Positions 15,729 to 24,597 of a stretch of 64,000 nt of DNA are shown piece by piece. The translations under genes and the position numbers were made by a program. Source of the DNA: SKKC01 sp046542845. GTDB lineage: Bacteria > Spirochaetota > Spirochaetia > DSM-27196 > SKKC01. How positions within the stretch are numbered: position 1 is the stretch's first letter; the number at the start of each line of letters is the position of its first letter. The notes below the pieces were generated by a model. The model saw only the letters and a list, made by a program, of their open reading frames with translations. It was not told where the DNA came from and did no database searches. The stretch lies in the NCBI GenBank assembly GCA_046542845.1, contig JBKHAN010000008.1, positions 8,451 to 72,450 of the forward strand. Reading direction: 5' to 3'.

Positions 15729-16901
15729 TCAACCGCCGGTAGCGATATCAGCTTCGTAATCAACGCCTGCTATGTCAAAACCGTGTATGGCGAGAAACTC
15801 GTGCCGGTATCCCGGAAGATCGGTGTATTTCTCGAGCGTATCCTGTGTGACGAGTCCCCAGACATCGAGGACTTCCTTCTGTATGTCCTCGCGCATCTCC
15901 CAGTCGTCAACGCGGATACGGCCATGCTCGTCGGTCGGAACATCCGTGCCACCATGCAGGCGTTCCGCGAAGAGGCGATACATCTGCTGCGTACAGTCCT
16001 CGTGGAGGCCGTGTTTCTTCATGACCTTGAACAGAATCGCGAGATACAGGGGGACCACCGGAATGACGGCGCTTGCACGCGTGACCACCGCCTTGTTAAC
16101 CGACACAAAAGCCCGAACACCCCGTGCAGACAGTCGCCCTTCTATCTCTGCGGCCGTCGCTTCGAGGTGATCCTTTGCACGACCGATCGTGCCGTTCCGA
16201 TAAACGGGATAGGTGATCTGAGGCCCGATGTAACTGTATGCCGTCGTGACAGCGTTTTCGGCAAGAACCCCTGCCCCGGACAGCGCATCCATCCACAGAA
16301 GCCAGTCTTCGCCACCCATGACCTTGACGGTATGCTGAATTTCTTCTTCCGTTGCAGGCTCTATGGTAACGTGTGTCAGCTGTCCTTCGATAGGATCAAT
16401 GCTGCGCTCACTGAAAGGTTCACCGATCGGTTTGAGCGCTGACCGGTACTGTTCACCCGTTGCAGGATCGGTGCGGACCCCGGAGGCCAGGCTGTACACC
16501 ACCATGTCGACGGTGCCGAACATCTCCCGAATCGTTTCGATAGCCTGCTGTTTAATCTCGTCGCTGAACGCGTCTCCCATAATGGTTTTCGCGGGCAGCC
16601 CCCGCTCCTGGAGCCTGTGATCAAGATGGGCCGATGTATACCAGCCGACGGTGCCGGTGCGTTTTTCCGTCGGCGGACGTTCGAATGCGATGTTCAGGCT
16701 TCCCGCGCCTCCGTTCACACCAGCCACAAGACGACTCGAAAGACCGTAACCGCCGGACCCTCCAATTACCAGAACGTTACGGGGCCCGTCGAACGACGGT
16801 TGTTTTTCCGCCCACGCGATCTGCTCGTCAACCCACGCGGCGCTACCCGCGGGATGTGCGTTCATGCACAGGTTGTTTCTAATCATTGGTTTTATAATCA
16901 T
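15729..16901 (-). CDS. fabV: Trans-2-enoyl-CoA/ACP reductase FabV
   Basis: 390 residues, close in length and sequence to Treponema denticola trans-2-enoyl-CoA reductase. The N-terminus MIIKPMIRNN, the nucleotide-binding loop GGSGGYGLSSR (residues about 48-57), the specificity region VYSLASGVRTDP and the catalytic Y-x8-K pair (Tyr234 and Lys243 in YRNGTIGRAK) are all present. It reduces crotonyl-CoA or enoyl-ACP with NADH, serving fatty-acid synthesis or butyrate-type fermentation. ATG 16901 is preceded by AAGGAG. A divergent promoter region separates it from the HisD-family gene. No fabI is visible, so it may be the main enoyl reductase. Confidence 0.95.
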   Translation of the reverse strand: MIIKPMIRNNLCMNAHPAGSAAWVDEQIAWAEKQPSFDGPRNVLVIGGSGGYGLSSRLVAGVNGGAGSLNIAFERPPTEKRTGTVGWYTSAHLDHRLQERGLPAKTIMGDAFSDEIKQQAIETIREMFGTVDMVVYSLASGVRTDPATGEQYRSALKPIGEPFSERSIDPIEGQLTHVTIEPATEEEIQHTVKVMGGEDWLLWMDALSGAGVLAENAVTTAYSYIGPQITYPVYRNGTIGRAKDHLEATAAEIEGRLSARGVRAFVSVNKAVVTRASAVIPVVPLYLAILFKVMKKHGLHEDCTQQMYRLFAERLHGGTDVPTDEHGRIRVDDWEMREDIQKEVLDVWGLVTQDTLEKYTDLPGYRHEFLAIHGFDIAGVDYEADIATGG

Positions 16902-16932
16902 AATTCTACGCTCCTTACGCGCTGTGGCCAGT

Positions 16933-16962
16933 ATGGTAGCCCGCTCGCCGGACGATATTCAA
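16933..16962 (-). promoter_or_regulatory. Probable fabV promoter
   Basis: On the minus strand TTGAAT (16962-16957), an 18-base spacer and TACCAT (16938-16933). The leader would be about 25-30 bases with AAGGAG before ATG 16901. It lies back to back with the hisD promoter. Confidence 0.45.
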
Positions 16963-16971
16963 GTTCCCGCG

Positions 16972-17007
16972 TTGACGTCTATATGGCAGCCTCTATATCG
17001 TACGGTC
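16972..17007 (+). promoter_or_regulatory. Promoter of the leaderless HisD-family gene
   Basis: TTGACG (16972-16977), a 16-base spacer, TATATC (16994-16999), then 8 bases to ATG 17008. No Shine-Dalgarno sequence lies between. This favours 17008 over the longer open frame beginning at 16864, which would run back through the fabV promoter. Confidence 0.65.
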
Positions 17008-18375
17008 ATGAGCAAGAAATCGGTAGCCGTGCGAGTCTGGGATTCGCTGAATGAAGCGGAGCGCAGGCGTATACTTCGCCGGTCGGAAGAAGACATAGAC
17101 AGGCTGATGGAAGAAACAGGGACGCTTCTCGAGGACGTTCGACGCCGGGGTGACGCGGCACTCCTCGAACTGGCCCATACCCACGACAATGCGGTTATTC
17201 CGGTGGGTGGTATTCGCGTAACCGAGCAGGAATTCGAGCGTGCCGAGCAGACCTTGCCGGCCGAAGTCCGGGACGCATTGAGCATCGCCATAGAGAATGC
17301 ACGTAATTTCCATGAAGGACAGCTGACCCACGGGTTTCGCATGACTGCGATTCGTCCCGGGGTACTCGCGGGAGAGCGAGTACATCCAATCGACTCGGTG
17401 GGAATCTATGTGCCGCGGGGACGAGGAAGTTTCCCGAGCATGTTGTATATGGCTGCCGTTCCAGCGCGCATTGCGTCTGTTCCGAGAATCGCGATCTGCA
17501 CGCCTGCACTGCCCGACGGCAGCGTCGACCCTGCCTGCCTGGTGGCAGCACGCCTGTGCGGGATTCATGAAGTGTACCGCACAGGCGGCCCGGGAGCCAT
17601 CGCGGCGCTCGCCTACGGAACCGAGACAATAGCACCGGTACGAAAAATCCTCGGTCCCGGAAGCGCGCGAGTGACCGCGGCTAAGCGGCTCCTGGCTACC
17701 GTTGTCGACGTCGGAATTCCCGCCGGACCCACCGAAAGCATGATCATTGCAGATAAGCACGCCGATCCGGTCTACATCGCTGCCGACCTAATGAACGAAG
17801 CGGAGCATGGAGCAGACTCCCAGGCCTTGCTGCTGACGCCAAGCGCGTCGCTTGCCGAGGCCGTTATGGAAATCGTTCCCGAGCTCATGCGCAGACTACC
17901 TCCGGATCGGGCGGAGTTCGTTCAACGTGTACTCAACGGGATTGGCGGCATAATCATCACCCGTGATCTGGACGAGGCTTGCGAGGTCGCCAATCTGTAC
18001 GCTCCGGAACATTTAATGATACAGACGGAAGAGCCCTGGGTCACAGCCGAGGCTATTGCGAATGCGGGTGAGATCCTGCTCGGCCCGAACATTCCCTTCA
18101 GCATGGCCAACTACGCGACCGGGGTCAATGCGATCCTTCCCACCGGCGGTTGGGCACGCACATGGGGCAGCATTTCAGTACACGATTTTACCAAACGGAC
18201 CTCCATAGTCGATGTGTCGAAATCCGGATTCGCAGCGCTTGCGCCGCACACGGCGTGCCTGGCGGATTACGAGGGATTCCCGGCGCATGCAACGGCAGTT
18301 CGTATCCGGATGTCCGGCGCACCGGAATCGTTCTGGAATGAACTCGACGCCTCGGTTGACCCGTCAGGCTCTTGA
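17008..18375 (+). CDS. hisD: Histidinol dehydrogenase family protein with altered metal site
   Basis: 455 residues, full-length HisD fold. The catalytic Glu-His pair is present (E334-H335 in YAPEHL) and so are two zinc-ligand histidines (H267 in NEAEHGADSQ, H427 in PAHATAV). Compared with E. coli HisD, the zinc ligand Gln259 is Glu264 here, ligand Asp360 is Asn368 (MANYATG), and His367 is Ala375 (GVNAILPT). No other histidine biosynthesis gene is nearby; the gene is instead followed by folC. It is either a divergent HisD or an NAD-dependent dehydrogenase of the HisD superfamily acting on another amino alcohol or diol. The family call is firm, the substrate is not. Confidence 0.75.
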   Translation: MSKKSVAVRVWDSLNEAERRRILRRSEEDIDRLMEETGTLLEDVRRRGDAALLELAHTHDNAVIPVGGIRVTEQEFERAEQTLPAEVRDALSIAIENARNFHEGQLTHGFRMTAIRPGVLAGERVHPIDSVGIYVPRGRGSFPSMLYMAAVPARIASVPRIAICTPALPDGSVDPACLVAARLCGIHEVYRTGGPGAIAALAYGTETIAPVRKILGPGSARVTAAKRLLATVVDVGIPAGPTESMIIADKHADPVYIAADLMNEAEHGADSQALLLTPSASLAEAVMEIVPELMRRLPPDRAEFVQRVLNGIGGIIITRDLDEACEVANLYAPEHLMIQTEEPWVTAEAIANAGEILLGPNIPFSMANYATGVNAILPTGGWARTWGSISVHDFTKRTSIVDVSKSGFAALAPHTACLADYEGFPAHATAVRIRMSGAPESFWNELDASVDPSGS

Positions 18376-18401
18376 TACATGGCGAAGTGGAGACGCTTTT
18401 G

Positions 18402-19835
18402 ATGCAGGCAGACATGAACAATCAGAGGATTCCGGACACAGGAGACCAGGTTTTCGCGTATATAGAGTCGTTTACGAACCTGGAACGCGGGGTGTTTCGA
18501 CCACGCGAGTACCGGCTGGAGCGCATGGAACGACTTCTGTCGGATTTCGGAGACCCGCACGTCGGGCGAACAACAGTGCATCTGGCCGGTTCCAAAGGAA
18601 AGGGTTCAACTGCATGCTACGTTGCCGCCGGTGTAGCGGCCAGGGGTTATACGGTAGGTCTGTACTGTTCACCCCACGTGAATGATTACCGGGAGCGGAT
18701 CTCCATAAACGGCCGGGCTGCCCCAGAAACGACAATCGTGTCCTGCGGGAGGGAAATCTACGACTACGTCCTGCTTCAAAAATCAGCCGGAACGAGCGAA
18801 AGCCATCTGCCTACGACTTTCGAACTGCTCACGCTGCTCGCGTTCCTGATCTTCCGTCACGAAAACCTTGACGTACAAGTACTCGAAACAGGCCTCGGCG
18901 GCAGACTCGACGCTACAAATCTCTGCAAACCCGACCTGACACTCATTACCCCTATAGAGCGCGAGCATACCGAGTACCTCGGCAACAAACTGACCGGAAT
19001 CGCGCGGGAAAAGGCCGGTATCCTCAAGCCCGGGATTCCCGTGTGCATCGCGCCACAACGGCCTGTCGTCCGAAAGACCATCCGCACGATCGCCGAACAG
19101 CGGGGGTGTCCGGTGCTCTGGGACGGCCGAAAACTTGGTATACGGAACCTGCGTCTCAGCGCATCGGGAACCGAATTCAGCCTGCGCGGGCCCGACGGCA
19201 TTCGGTTTGATACGAGAATACGAATGCTCGGAGCTCCCCAGGCAGAGAATGCCGCCCTCGCGCTGGTCGCCCTGAAATACCTCTATCCGGACGAAACGGA
19301 CGCGGAACTGCTTTCCTCGATCGCTGAAGCCGGCCTTCCCGGGAGAATGGAACTTCTCGAGTCGCATGGGTCAACCGGAACCCGAATACTCCTCGACGGT
19401 GCGCACACGCCAAACTCGATTGATCGCTTATGCGTTGCGGCCACATCGGTACTCGGTGATACCTGGACGGTCATTTTCGGCAGTGTCCGTGGAAAGGACC
19501 ATACGACCATGGCTGAACGCCTTTCCCGAGATGCGGCGAACGTCATTGTCGCTCGCCCCGGCACGTTCAAGCCTTCCGACCCGGAGTCTATCTACTCCGC
19601 GTTCGTTTCGCACAACGTGCCGACAAGCCTCCGAATCAGTCCTGACGACGCACTCGAATACGCCCTTTCTCTGCCGTATCCCGTGCTGGTATGCGGGTCG
19701 TTCTACCTGGTCAGCGAGATCCGAGCGCTCTGCATGAAGGCGGGGCTTCTGAACAGCGAGTTTGATCTGTTCCGAACGCAATCGAGCTCGCCCAGCCTGC
19801 CTTTATCCGACACCCACGCGGGCGATATCACCTGA
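18402..19835 (+). CDS. folC: Bifunctional folylpolyglutamate synthase / dihydrofolate synthase
   Basis: About 477 residues. It adds glutamate to dihydropteroate and to folates in the cytosol. The Mur-ligase-fold P-loop is HLAGSKGKGST, followed by ERISINGRAAP, the ETGLGGRLDATN motif, the EHTEYLGNKLTGIAREKAGI element and the second-domain ILLDGAHTPNS. The frame opens at TTG 18372, overlapping the upstream stop (TTGA), but ATG 18402 has GGAG nine bases upstream and is preferred; ATG 18414 is also possible. Its position directly after the HisD-family gene suggests co-transcription. Confidence 0.9.
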   Translation: MQADMNNQRIPDTGDQVFAYIESFTNLERGVFRPREYRLERMERLLSDFGDPHVGRTTVHLAGSKGKGSTACYVAAGVAARGYTVGLYCSPHVNDYRERISINGRAAPETTIVSCGREIYDYVLLQKSAGTSESHLPTTFELLTLLAFLIFRHENLDVQVLETGLGGRLDATNLCKPDLTLITPIEREHTEYLGNKLTGIAREKAGILKPGIPVCIAPQRPVVRKTIRTIAEQRGCPVLWDGRKLGIRNLRLSASGTEFSLRGPDGIRFDTRIRMLGAPQAENAALALVALKYLYPDETDAELLSSIAEAGLPGRMELLESHGSTGTRILLDGAHTPNSIDRLCVAATSVLGDTWTVIFGSVRGKDHTTMAERLSRDAANVIVARPGTFKPSDPESIYSAFVSHNVPTSLRISPDDALEYALSLPYPVLVCGSFYLVSEIRALCMKAGLLNSEFDLFRTQSSSPSLPLSDTHAGDIT

Positions 19836-19847
19836 GAGCGCCGCACC

Positions 19848-21284
19848 ATGAGTATGAACTGGCGAGAGATAGATGCGGTTCTCGAAGAGCTTGATCTTCC
19901 CGGGTACCATGTACAGCAGCTTTATCAACCGGACTTTCGTAATCTGGTTCTCGAACTCTACCGTCCCGGCGACCGGCTGTTTCTTCTGGTCTCCTTCGAA
20001 CAGGGTCGTACCCGCATGCACAAAACGTCACGTAAACCGAAAAAAAGTCGAACCGTGCAACGGTTTGAGGCCCTGTTAAAGTCACGGATCCGCGGTGGCC
20101 GGATTGTGTGCGCAGAGCAGCCGGGCGGCGACCGCATTGTATGCATAACGATCGACCGCGCCGGAGAGCGCACGCTGCTCTGGCTCCGCCTCTGGGGCGG
20201 CGCCGCTAATCTCATCGCTACCAGACCGGATGGAGTCATCCTCGACTGTTTTTATCGCCGTCCAAAACGTGGTGAAGTCTCAGGGGCAATCTTTGACACC
20301 GGCGGTATCGGCATGCCGACGAACGGTGACCAGAGAAAAAAACAGCAGTTTTCCGTCCGTGAGCATCCTGATACGCAAAGCCTGAACGAGTTTCTCGATG
20401 CATATTACGCCGAAGAGGCGCGGGCCGAGTCGATAGAACAGGTGCGCAGCGAGTGCAGTGCTCTTATCCGGCGACGAGAAGCATCGTTACAGGCCCGCCT
20501 CGACGATATTATCCGAGGATTGTCCGTTTCCGACGACGCGGAGCGGTACCGCCACCACGGAAACCTGATTCTCGCAGCTCTGCATACGATCAAGGACGGC
20601 GATGAACGGCTTACGACGGAAGACTGGGCCAACGATAACGCCCCGATAACCATCAACCTCGACCCTTCAGTAAGCCCGGGTGAACACGCACAGAACCTCT
20701 TTCAAAAAGCTCAGAAAGCGGAGCTTCAGAAACAGGACCTGCGGATGAAACAGCAGGAGCTGTCGAACGTTCTGTCGGAACTCAGGTCGACCTACGATAC
20801 CGTGCAGAACAGCAACTCTATCCGTGAATTACTCTCGATACGATCACGCGTTGCGCCAAGCGCACCGGACAAGGACCGTTCAAAAGGGCCTCAGGTACCG
20901 GGACTTCGCTTTGAAAGCGCAGGTTTTACGCTTCTTGTCGGTCGTAATGCCCGAGAAAACGATACCTTGCTTCGGCGTCACGTACGCGGAAATGATCTGT
21001 GGCTTCACACCAGGGATTATCCCGGGGGTTATGTATTTATCCTGCACCGCGGCAATAAGTCTCCACCGCTTGAAACACTGCTCGACGCGGGACATCTCGC
21101 GGTACACTACAGCCAGGCTTCCAGCGAATCACGAGTAAATCTGTACTATACTCCGGTGAAATATCTGCGTCGTGCCCGAGAAGCACCGACAGGTACGGTT
21201 ATTCCAACACAGGAGAAGAACCTCGAGGTACACGTGGACAACGCCCGCCTCAGAAAGCTTCTCTCCCAGCAAAGCCGATATTGA
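19848..21284 (+). CDS. rqcH: NFACT-family ribosome quality control protein (RqcH-like)
   Basis: 478 residues, shorter than the roughly 570 of Bacillus RqcH. The N-terminal NFACT-N domain (residues 1-170) includes EQPGGDRIVCI with the conserved Asp-Arg. A helical coiled-coil segment follows (about 215-340), then the C-terminal NFACT-R domain with VGRNARENDTLLRRHVRGND and the LWLHTRDYPGGYVFI motif. These proteins bind stalled 50S-peptidyl-tRNA complexes and direct C-terminal alanine tailing. The reduced length comes mainly from a short helix-hairpin-helix and coil region. ATG 19848 and ATG 19854 are both possible starts. Confidence 0.85.
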   Translation: MSMNWREIDAVLEELDLPGYHVQQLYQPDFRNLVLELYRPGDRLFLLVSFEQGRTRMHKTSRKPKKSRTVQRFEALLKSRIRGGRIVCAEQPGGDRIVCITIDRAGERTLLWLRLWGGAANLIATRPDGVILDCFYRRPKRGEVSGAIFDTGGIGMPTNGDQRKKQQFSVREHPDTQSLNEFLDAYYAEEARAESIEQVRSECSALIRRREASLQARLDDIIRGLSVSDDAERYRHHGNLILAALHTIKDGDERLTTEDWANDNAPITINLDPSVSPGEHAQNLFQKAQKAELQKQDLRMKQQELSNVLSELRSTYDTVQNSNSIRELLSIRSRVAPSAPDKDRSKGPQVPGLRFESAGFTLLVGRNARENDTLLRRHVRGNDLWLHTRDYPGGYVFILHRGNKSPPLETLLDAGHLAVHYSQASSESRVNLYYTPVKYLRRAREAPTGTVIPTQEKNLEVHVDNARLRKLLSQQSRY

Positions 21285-21314
21285 ACGCACGTCAGGAATC
21301 GCCATACTTAAGGC
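21281..21314 (+). promoter_or_regulatory. Promoter of the leaderless Memo-like gene
   Basis: TTGAAC (21281-21286) overlaps the rqcH stop codon; a 16-base spacer leads to CATACT (21303-21308), then 6 bases (TAAGGC) to ATG 21315. No usable Shine-Dalgarno site. Confidence 0.6.
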
Positions 21315-22178
21315 ATGGGAAGTGTTGGCGAACGGCTTGTTCGCGAAGCGGTGCTTGAGGGATTGTTCTATCCACACAGACGACACGATCTGCGCGAGGC
21401 GATATCCAATCTGCTGCTTCGTTCCGAGGAGCCGGCGGGCCACGCGAGGGGTATCGTATGTCCGCACGCCAGCCTCCAGTATGCCGGACTCCATGAAGCG
21501 ACCGCATTCAAGGCGGCTGCGGCACGGGACATACAGCTAATCGTAATTCTTGCGTCGGCTACGCACCACACGAAACGCACACCGGCAGTGCCTGAATCAC
21601 AGGCGTTTCGGACCCCGCTCGGAGACAGCATTATTGATCAGGAGTTTATTCGCGACCTGACAACCCGGCTCCCGACGCTACGGAAAGACGATTTACCGTT
21701 CCTTGAGTCGCCTGCCGTTGAAACACCGCTGCCTTTTATACAGTACTTGTGGCCGGAATCTCGTATCGTGCCCTGCATTATACCCAACCTGAAAACAGCG
21801 GATGCCGCCATTCTAACCGCGGAACTCTTGAAAACCCAGAGACGTTACGACTCTGATCGCGTGCTATGGATTGCTTCTACCAATATTGCCCGCGGAGGAA
21901 ACGCCAACCATACCCGCCGTCACGCCGACCGCATATTGAAACTGTTGCGAGTGCGTGGTGCCGTTCATGAGACAGCAGCAGCGCCGATCTCCGGACACAA
22001 CGCCGGGTACCCTGCAGAAACCGTTTGCACGCTGTTAAAGAGCTGTGTCGGCTCCCGTACGTCCTGTGAAGTTCTGACCAGAGGCTCCAGTTGCGATTTT
22101 GACGGAAACTCCGAATCAAATACCGAGTATGCCGCGATAGCGTTCTTCGCCGAGTCGGAGATTCGTGACACACCGTAA
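21315..22178 (+). CDS. Divergent Memo-family protein (AmmeMemoRadiSam protein B-like)
   Basis: 287 residues. The N-terminus VREAVLEGLFYPHRRHDL matches the 'R-x-a-a-x-x-G-x-F-Y-P' start of the Memo family. GIVCPHASLQYAG (His51) corresponds to the PHAGYxYSG metal motif and ILASATHH (His84, His85) to the GPsHh motif. In canonical members a His in an 'EHSxExQLPFL' segment and a C-terminal Cys also line the site; here the first reads SPAVETPLPF and the second region SGHNAGYPAE, so both look changed. Memo proteins are metal-binding relatives of extradiol dioxygenases, often beside AMMECR1 and a radical-SAM protein, but neither is found here. Function is unknown. Confidence 0.65.
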   Translation: MGSVGERLVREAVLEGLFYPHRRHDLREAISNLLLRSEEPAGHARGIVCPHASLQYAGLHEATAFKAAAARDIQLIVILASATHHTKRTPAVPESQAFRTPLGDSIIDQEFIRDLTTRLPTLRKDDLPFLESPAVETPLPFIQYLWPESRIVPCIIPNLKTADAAILTAELLKTQRRYDSDRVLWIASTNIARGGNANHTRRHADRILKLLRVRGAVHETAAAPISGHNAGYPAETVCTLLKSCVGSRTSCEVLTRGSSCDFDGNSESNTEYAAIAFFAESEIRDTP

Positions 22179-22240
22179 GCTTCCATTTTTGGCCGGCTCT
22201 CGTTACATTACCACTCGGGTAAGAGAGGTCATATCGAGCC

Positions 22241-23665
22241 ATGAATATTACATCTGTTGAAGACGGCCTGGTTCAGATCCAAAAGAACGGGCAATCCTAC
22301 CTTGGTATCGCGCTGGGGAAATCCGGCAGAACCTTCGGGTTGCGAAAGCTTGCGGAAGCAGGCGGTCCCAAGGGATGGATCGTCGGCGGAACGAATGTTG
22401 AACGCTGGGACACATATGGCATCGTCGAAGATAATGGCCAGGTGTATCTCTACGGGAAGATGTACGATGTTCTTCCTCTGTCGGGCATTGTCGCGTTACC
22501 GGAAGACGAAGCGCTGGTGTACGTGGAACGACTCGCGCATGCGCTGGATGTCATGACGCGATCGAACCTCTGTCCCCGCCGGATACACACGCACGGCGTG
22601 CTCTTCATCGAGGGAGGACAGGTCCTGTTCCTCGGTGATCAGGTGGTCGACCGCATTACAGACATCAGTGAGGAAACGACCCGAATAAGCCGGCTCGAGC
22701 AGCTGAATCATCCGGATTATGAAGGTCCTTCAAACGCCGTCTTTGCGGTCTCAGTTCTCGTGTACCGCATCCTGACGGGGGAATGGCCTTACACGGCGGG
22801 TTCGGAAGAAGAGATACATACGTTTATCAGGGAAGCACACGCTCTTCGCCCGGAGTTTCTTCGCCCCTCGCTCGATCTGCACATCGCGGCGATCGTCTTT
22901 GAATCCATACAGAAACCGAGCGGCAGATCGTTCGAGGAATGGGTTCGGGATCTCCATGACTGGCGCGATAGCGGGTACACCCGCGAGATCAGCGACGACG
23001 AACGAGACGAACTTGTCCGAAAAGCGAGCGCGGCGCGTATATCAATGGACAGATCCCTGAGCCGACGCGAAACGGTGCGGAAGCACTGGAAACAGACGGT
23101 CGTGATAGCGCTCGTGATCATTATTGCCGGCAGTATTCCCATGAGCATGCTCAGGAATTATCTTGCACCACGACGAACCGCGGGCATGGCACCGCAGGAA
23201 GTGGTCGAGACGTTTCTGTACGCACAGAACGAGCTCGATCACGATCTCATGGAGGATGCGGTCGTCGATCGGGCAGGTCAGGAATACATACGTGAGGCGA
23301 CCAACCTTTTTGTCGTTTCCCGCATGCGCATGAGTGTCGAAATGACCGACAGTATCGTGGATCCGGTTGCATGGACCGAAAACGGACGCCCGGAGCTCGA
23401 GCCAGGACAATGGGTTTACGGCGTCGTAAACGCAGAGATCGAAGAGATACCCTCGGCAGACGACAGCGCCGCCTTCCGTGTCCGCTACGAGCGGTGGTCA
23501 CCGGATCAGGATACACAAGGCGATCCTGAAGATATTGATCTTGAAACGCCGCTCGGATTCAGCGGAACTGTCAGAGAAGACATATTTCGCCTGCGCAGAG
23601 AACAGGATGACTGGGTTATATACGAGATTGAAACGCTTTCGCAATCTCCGATCGTAGACTGGTAA
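22241..23665 (+). CDS. Transmembrane pseudokinase with extracytoplasmic C-terminal domain
   Basis: 474 residues. Residues 1-240 resemble a eukaryotic-type Ser/Thr kinase fold, most clearly in the C-lobe: NAVFAVSVLVYRILTGEWPY (residues 165-184) is the classic 'D-v-w-s-l-G-v-l-l-y-e-l-l-t-G-x-p-P' helix. The HRD and DFG catalytic motifs are absent: the equivalent region reads RRIHTHGVLFIEGGQVLFLG. One membrane helix lies at about 286-305, then a 165-residue extracytoplasmic domain. This is the PknB-like layout without catalysis. A Shine-Dalgarno sequence (AAGAGAGG) precedes ATG 22241. It overlaps the unknown downstream gene by one base and sits just before murD, suggesting a link to envelope growth; that is inference. 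Confidence 0.6.
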   Translation: MNITSVEDGLVQIQKNGQSYLGIALGKSGRTFGLRKLAEAGGPKGWIVGGTNVERWDTYGIVEDNGQVYLYGKMYDVLPLSGIVALPEDEALVYVERLAHALDVMTRSNLCPRRIHTHGVLFIEGGQVLFLGDQVVDRITDISEETTRISRLEQLNHPDYEGPSNAVFAVSVLVYRILTGEWPYTAGSEEEIHTFIREAHALRPEFLRPSLDLHIAAIVFESIQKPSGRSFEEWVRDLHDWRDSGYTREISDDERDELVRKASAARISMDRSLSRRETVRKHWKQTVVIALVIIIAGSIPMSMLRNYLAPRRTAGMAPQEVVETFLYAQNELDHDLMEDAVVDRAGQEYIREATNLFVVSRMRMSVEMTDSIVDPVAWTENGRPELEPGQWVYGVVNAEIEEIPSADDSAAFRVRYERWSPDQDTQGDPEDIDLETPLGFSGTVREDIFRLRREQDDWVIYEIETLSQSPIVDW

Positions 23666-24597
23666 TGAGCAGTACGGATCTGATCGAAATACGCGAGATC
23701 GAATCGGTCAACCGACTACTGTCGGCAGCTCAATCGGACGATATACCCGCTTCCGCACATTTTTCTGCAGATGAACAGTTCTTTCTCAAGACAACGAGGC
23801 CGCTACGTGTCCCCCGATTCCCTGTTCATCACGATGTCAGGAATCCCGTCCCGACCGTCGAGTATCTCAAAAGCCTTGAACCAGCCCTCACTGAACTCAT
23901 AGAGCGGTTTCCCGGTCTCTTCAGGGCATGCCGGTATTCTTTCGACCCCGCCTATCCGCACGAAGCGGTGTTTTACCGCGTACTGAGCAGGGACGGTACC
24001 GCCTTTGTATATCTCTTGCGGGTCAGCCTTGCCTTCGCACCTCGGATGCATACGGTTCTCGAAAAGGGAAACAACGATTATACGTCTTCCTACTGCACAA
24101 ACCGGCTGCCGGTCGAGGCGTTGATCATGCCTGTCGCCCGGGTCGACAGTAATTCCATCCGCGTAGAGCGCTACATCTCAAGCACGTGGATCGGAGAGAC
24201 GGGTCGCGGCTATCTGACACAGGGGATATGGGTCGATCGGGATTTTTCCAAGATACTTTCCCGCATCGTCAACCCGAACAGCGCGAAGACCTACCCATGG
24301 TTTCCGGTCGGTGCGAGGTATAACACCATCAGTTATCGACCTATTGAACTTAGCCCGCCGTCAATCGATGCACTGACAACCCACGTCACGGCCATACGGT
24401 ATTCGCTCGCTTCGTGTATGTCCGAGATAGAGGCGTTGCTACGGTCCGGCGATCGTGAGACGCTCTCGGGCTATGTAGACTCACTTGTATCTTCGTTTCC
24501 GGACGGGGAACGGGAACGGTATCGTGGCATCAGAACAAGAGCATACCTCAACGAATTCGATCAGAAGGAGTATCAGATTGAACGTGAAACGGTTTAG
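23665..24597 (+). CDS. Hypothetical protein coupled to the pseudokinase
   Basis: 310 residues, not recognised. It starts on the last base of the upstream stop codon (TAATG), so it is translationally coupled to the pseudokinase. No signal peptide, membrane helix or low-complexity region is seen. It looks like a folded cytosolic protein, with segments such as ACRYSFDPAYPHEAVFYRVL and an aromatic-rich middle region (STWIGETGRGYLTQGIWVD). The ribosome binding site and start codon of murD lie inside its last 20 bases or so, coupling all three genes. A cytosolic partner of the pseudokinase is one guess. Confidence 0.65.
   Translation: MSSTDLIEIREIESVNRLLSAAQSDDIPASAHFSADEQFFLKTTRPLRVPRFPVHHDVRNPVPTVEYLKSLEPALTELIERFPGLFRACRYSFDPAYPHEAVFYRVLSRDGTAFVYLLRVSLAFAPRMHTVLEKGNNDYTSSYCTNRLPVEALIMPVARVDSNSIRVERYISSTWIGETGRGYLTQGIWVDRDFSKILSRIVNPNSAKTYPWFPVGARYNTISYRPIELSPPSIDALTTHVTAIRYSLASCMSEIEALLRSGDRETLSGYVDSLVSSFPDGERERYRGIRTRAYLNEFDQKEYQIERETV

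Noticed and set aside
16864..17007. N-terminal extension of the HisD-family protein from an earlier start
   Set aside because: The extension would span the fabV-hisD promoter region and lacks similarity to HisD; a good promoter lies right before ATG 17008.
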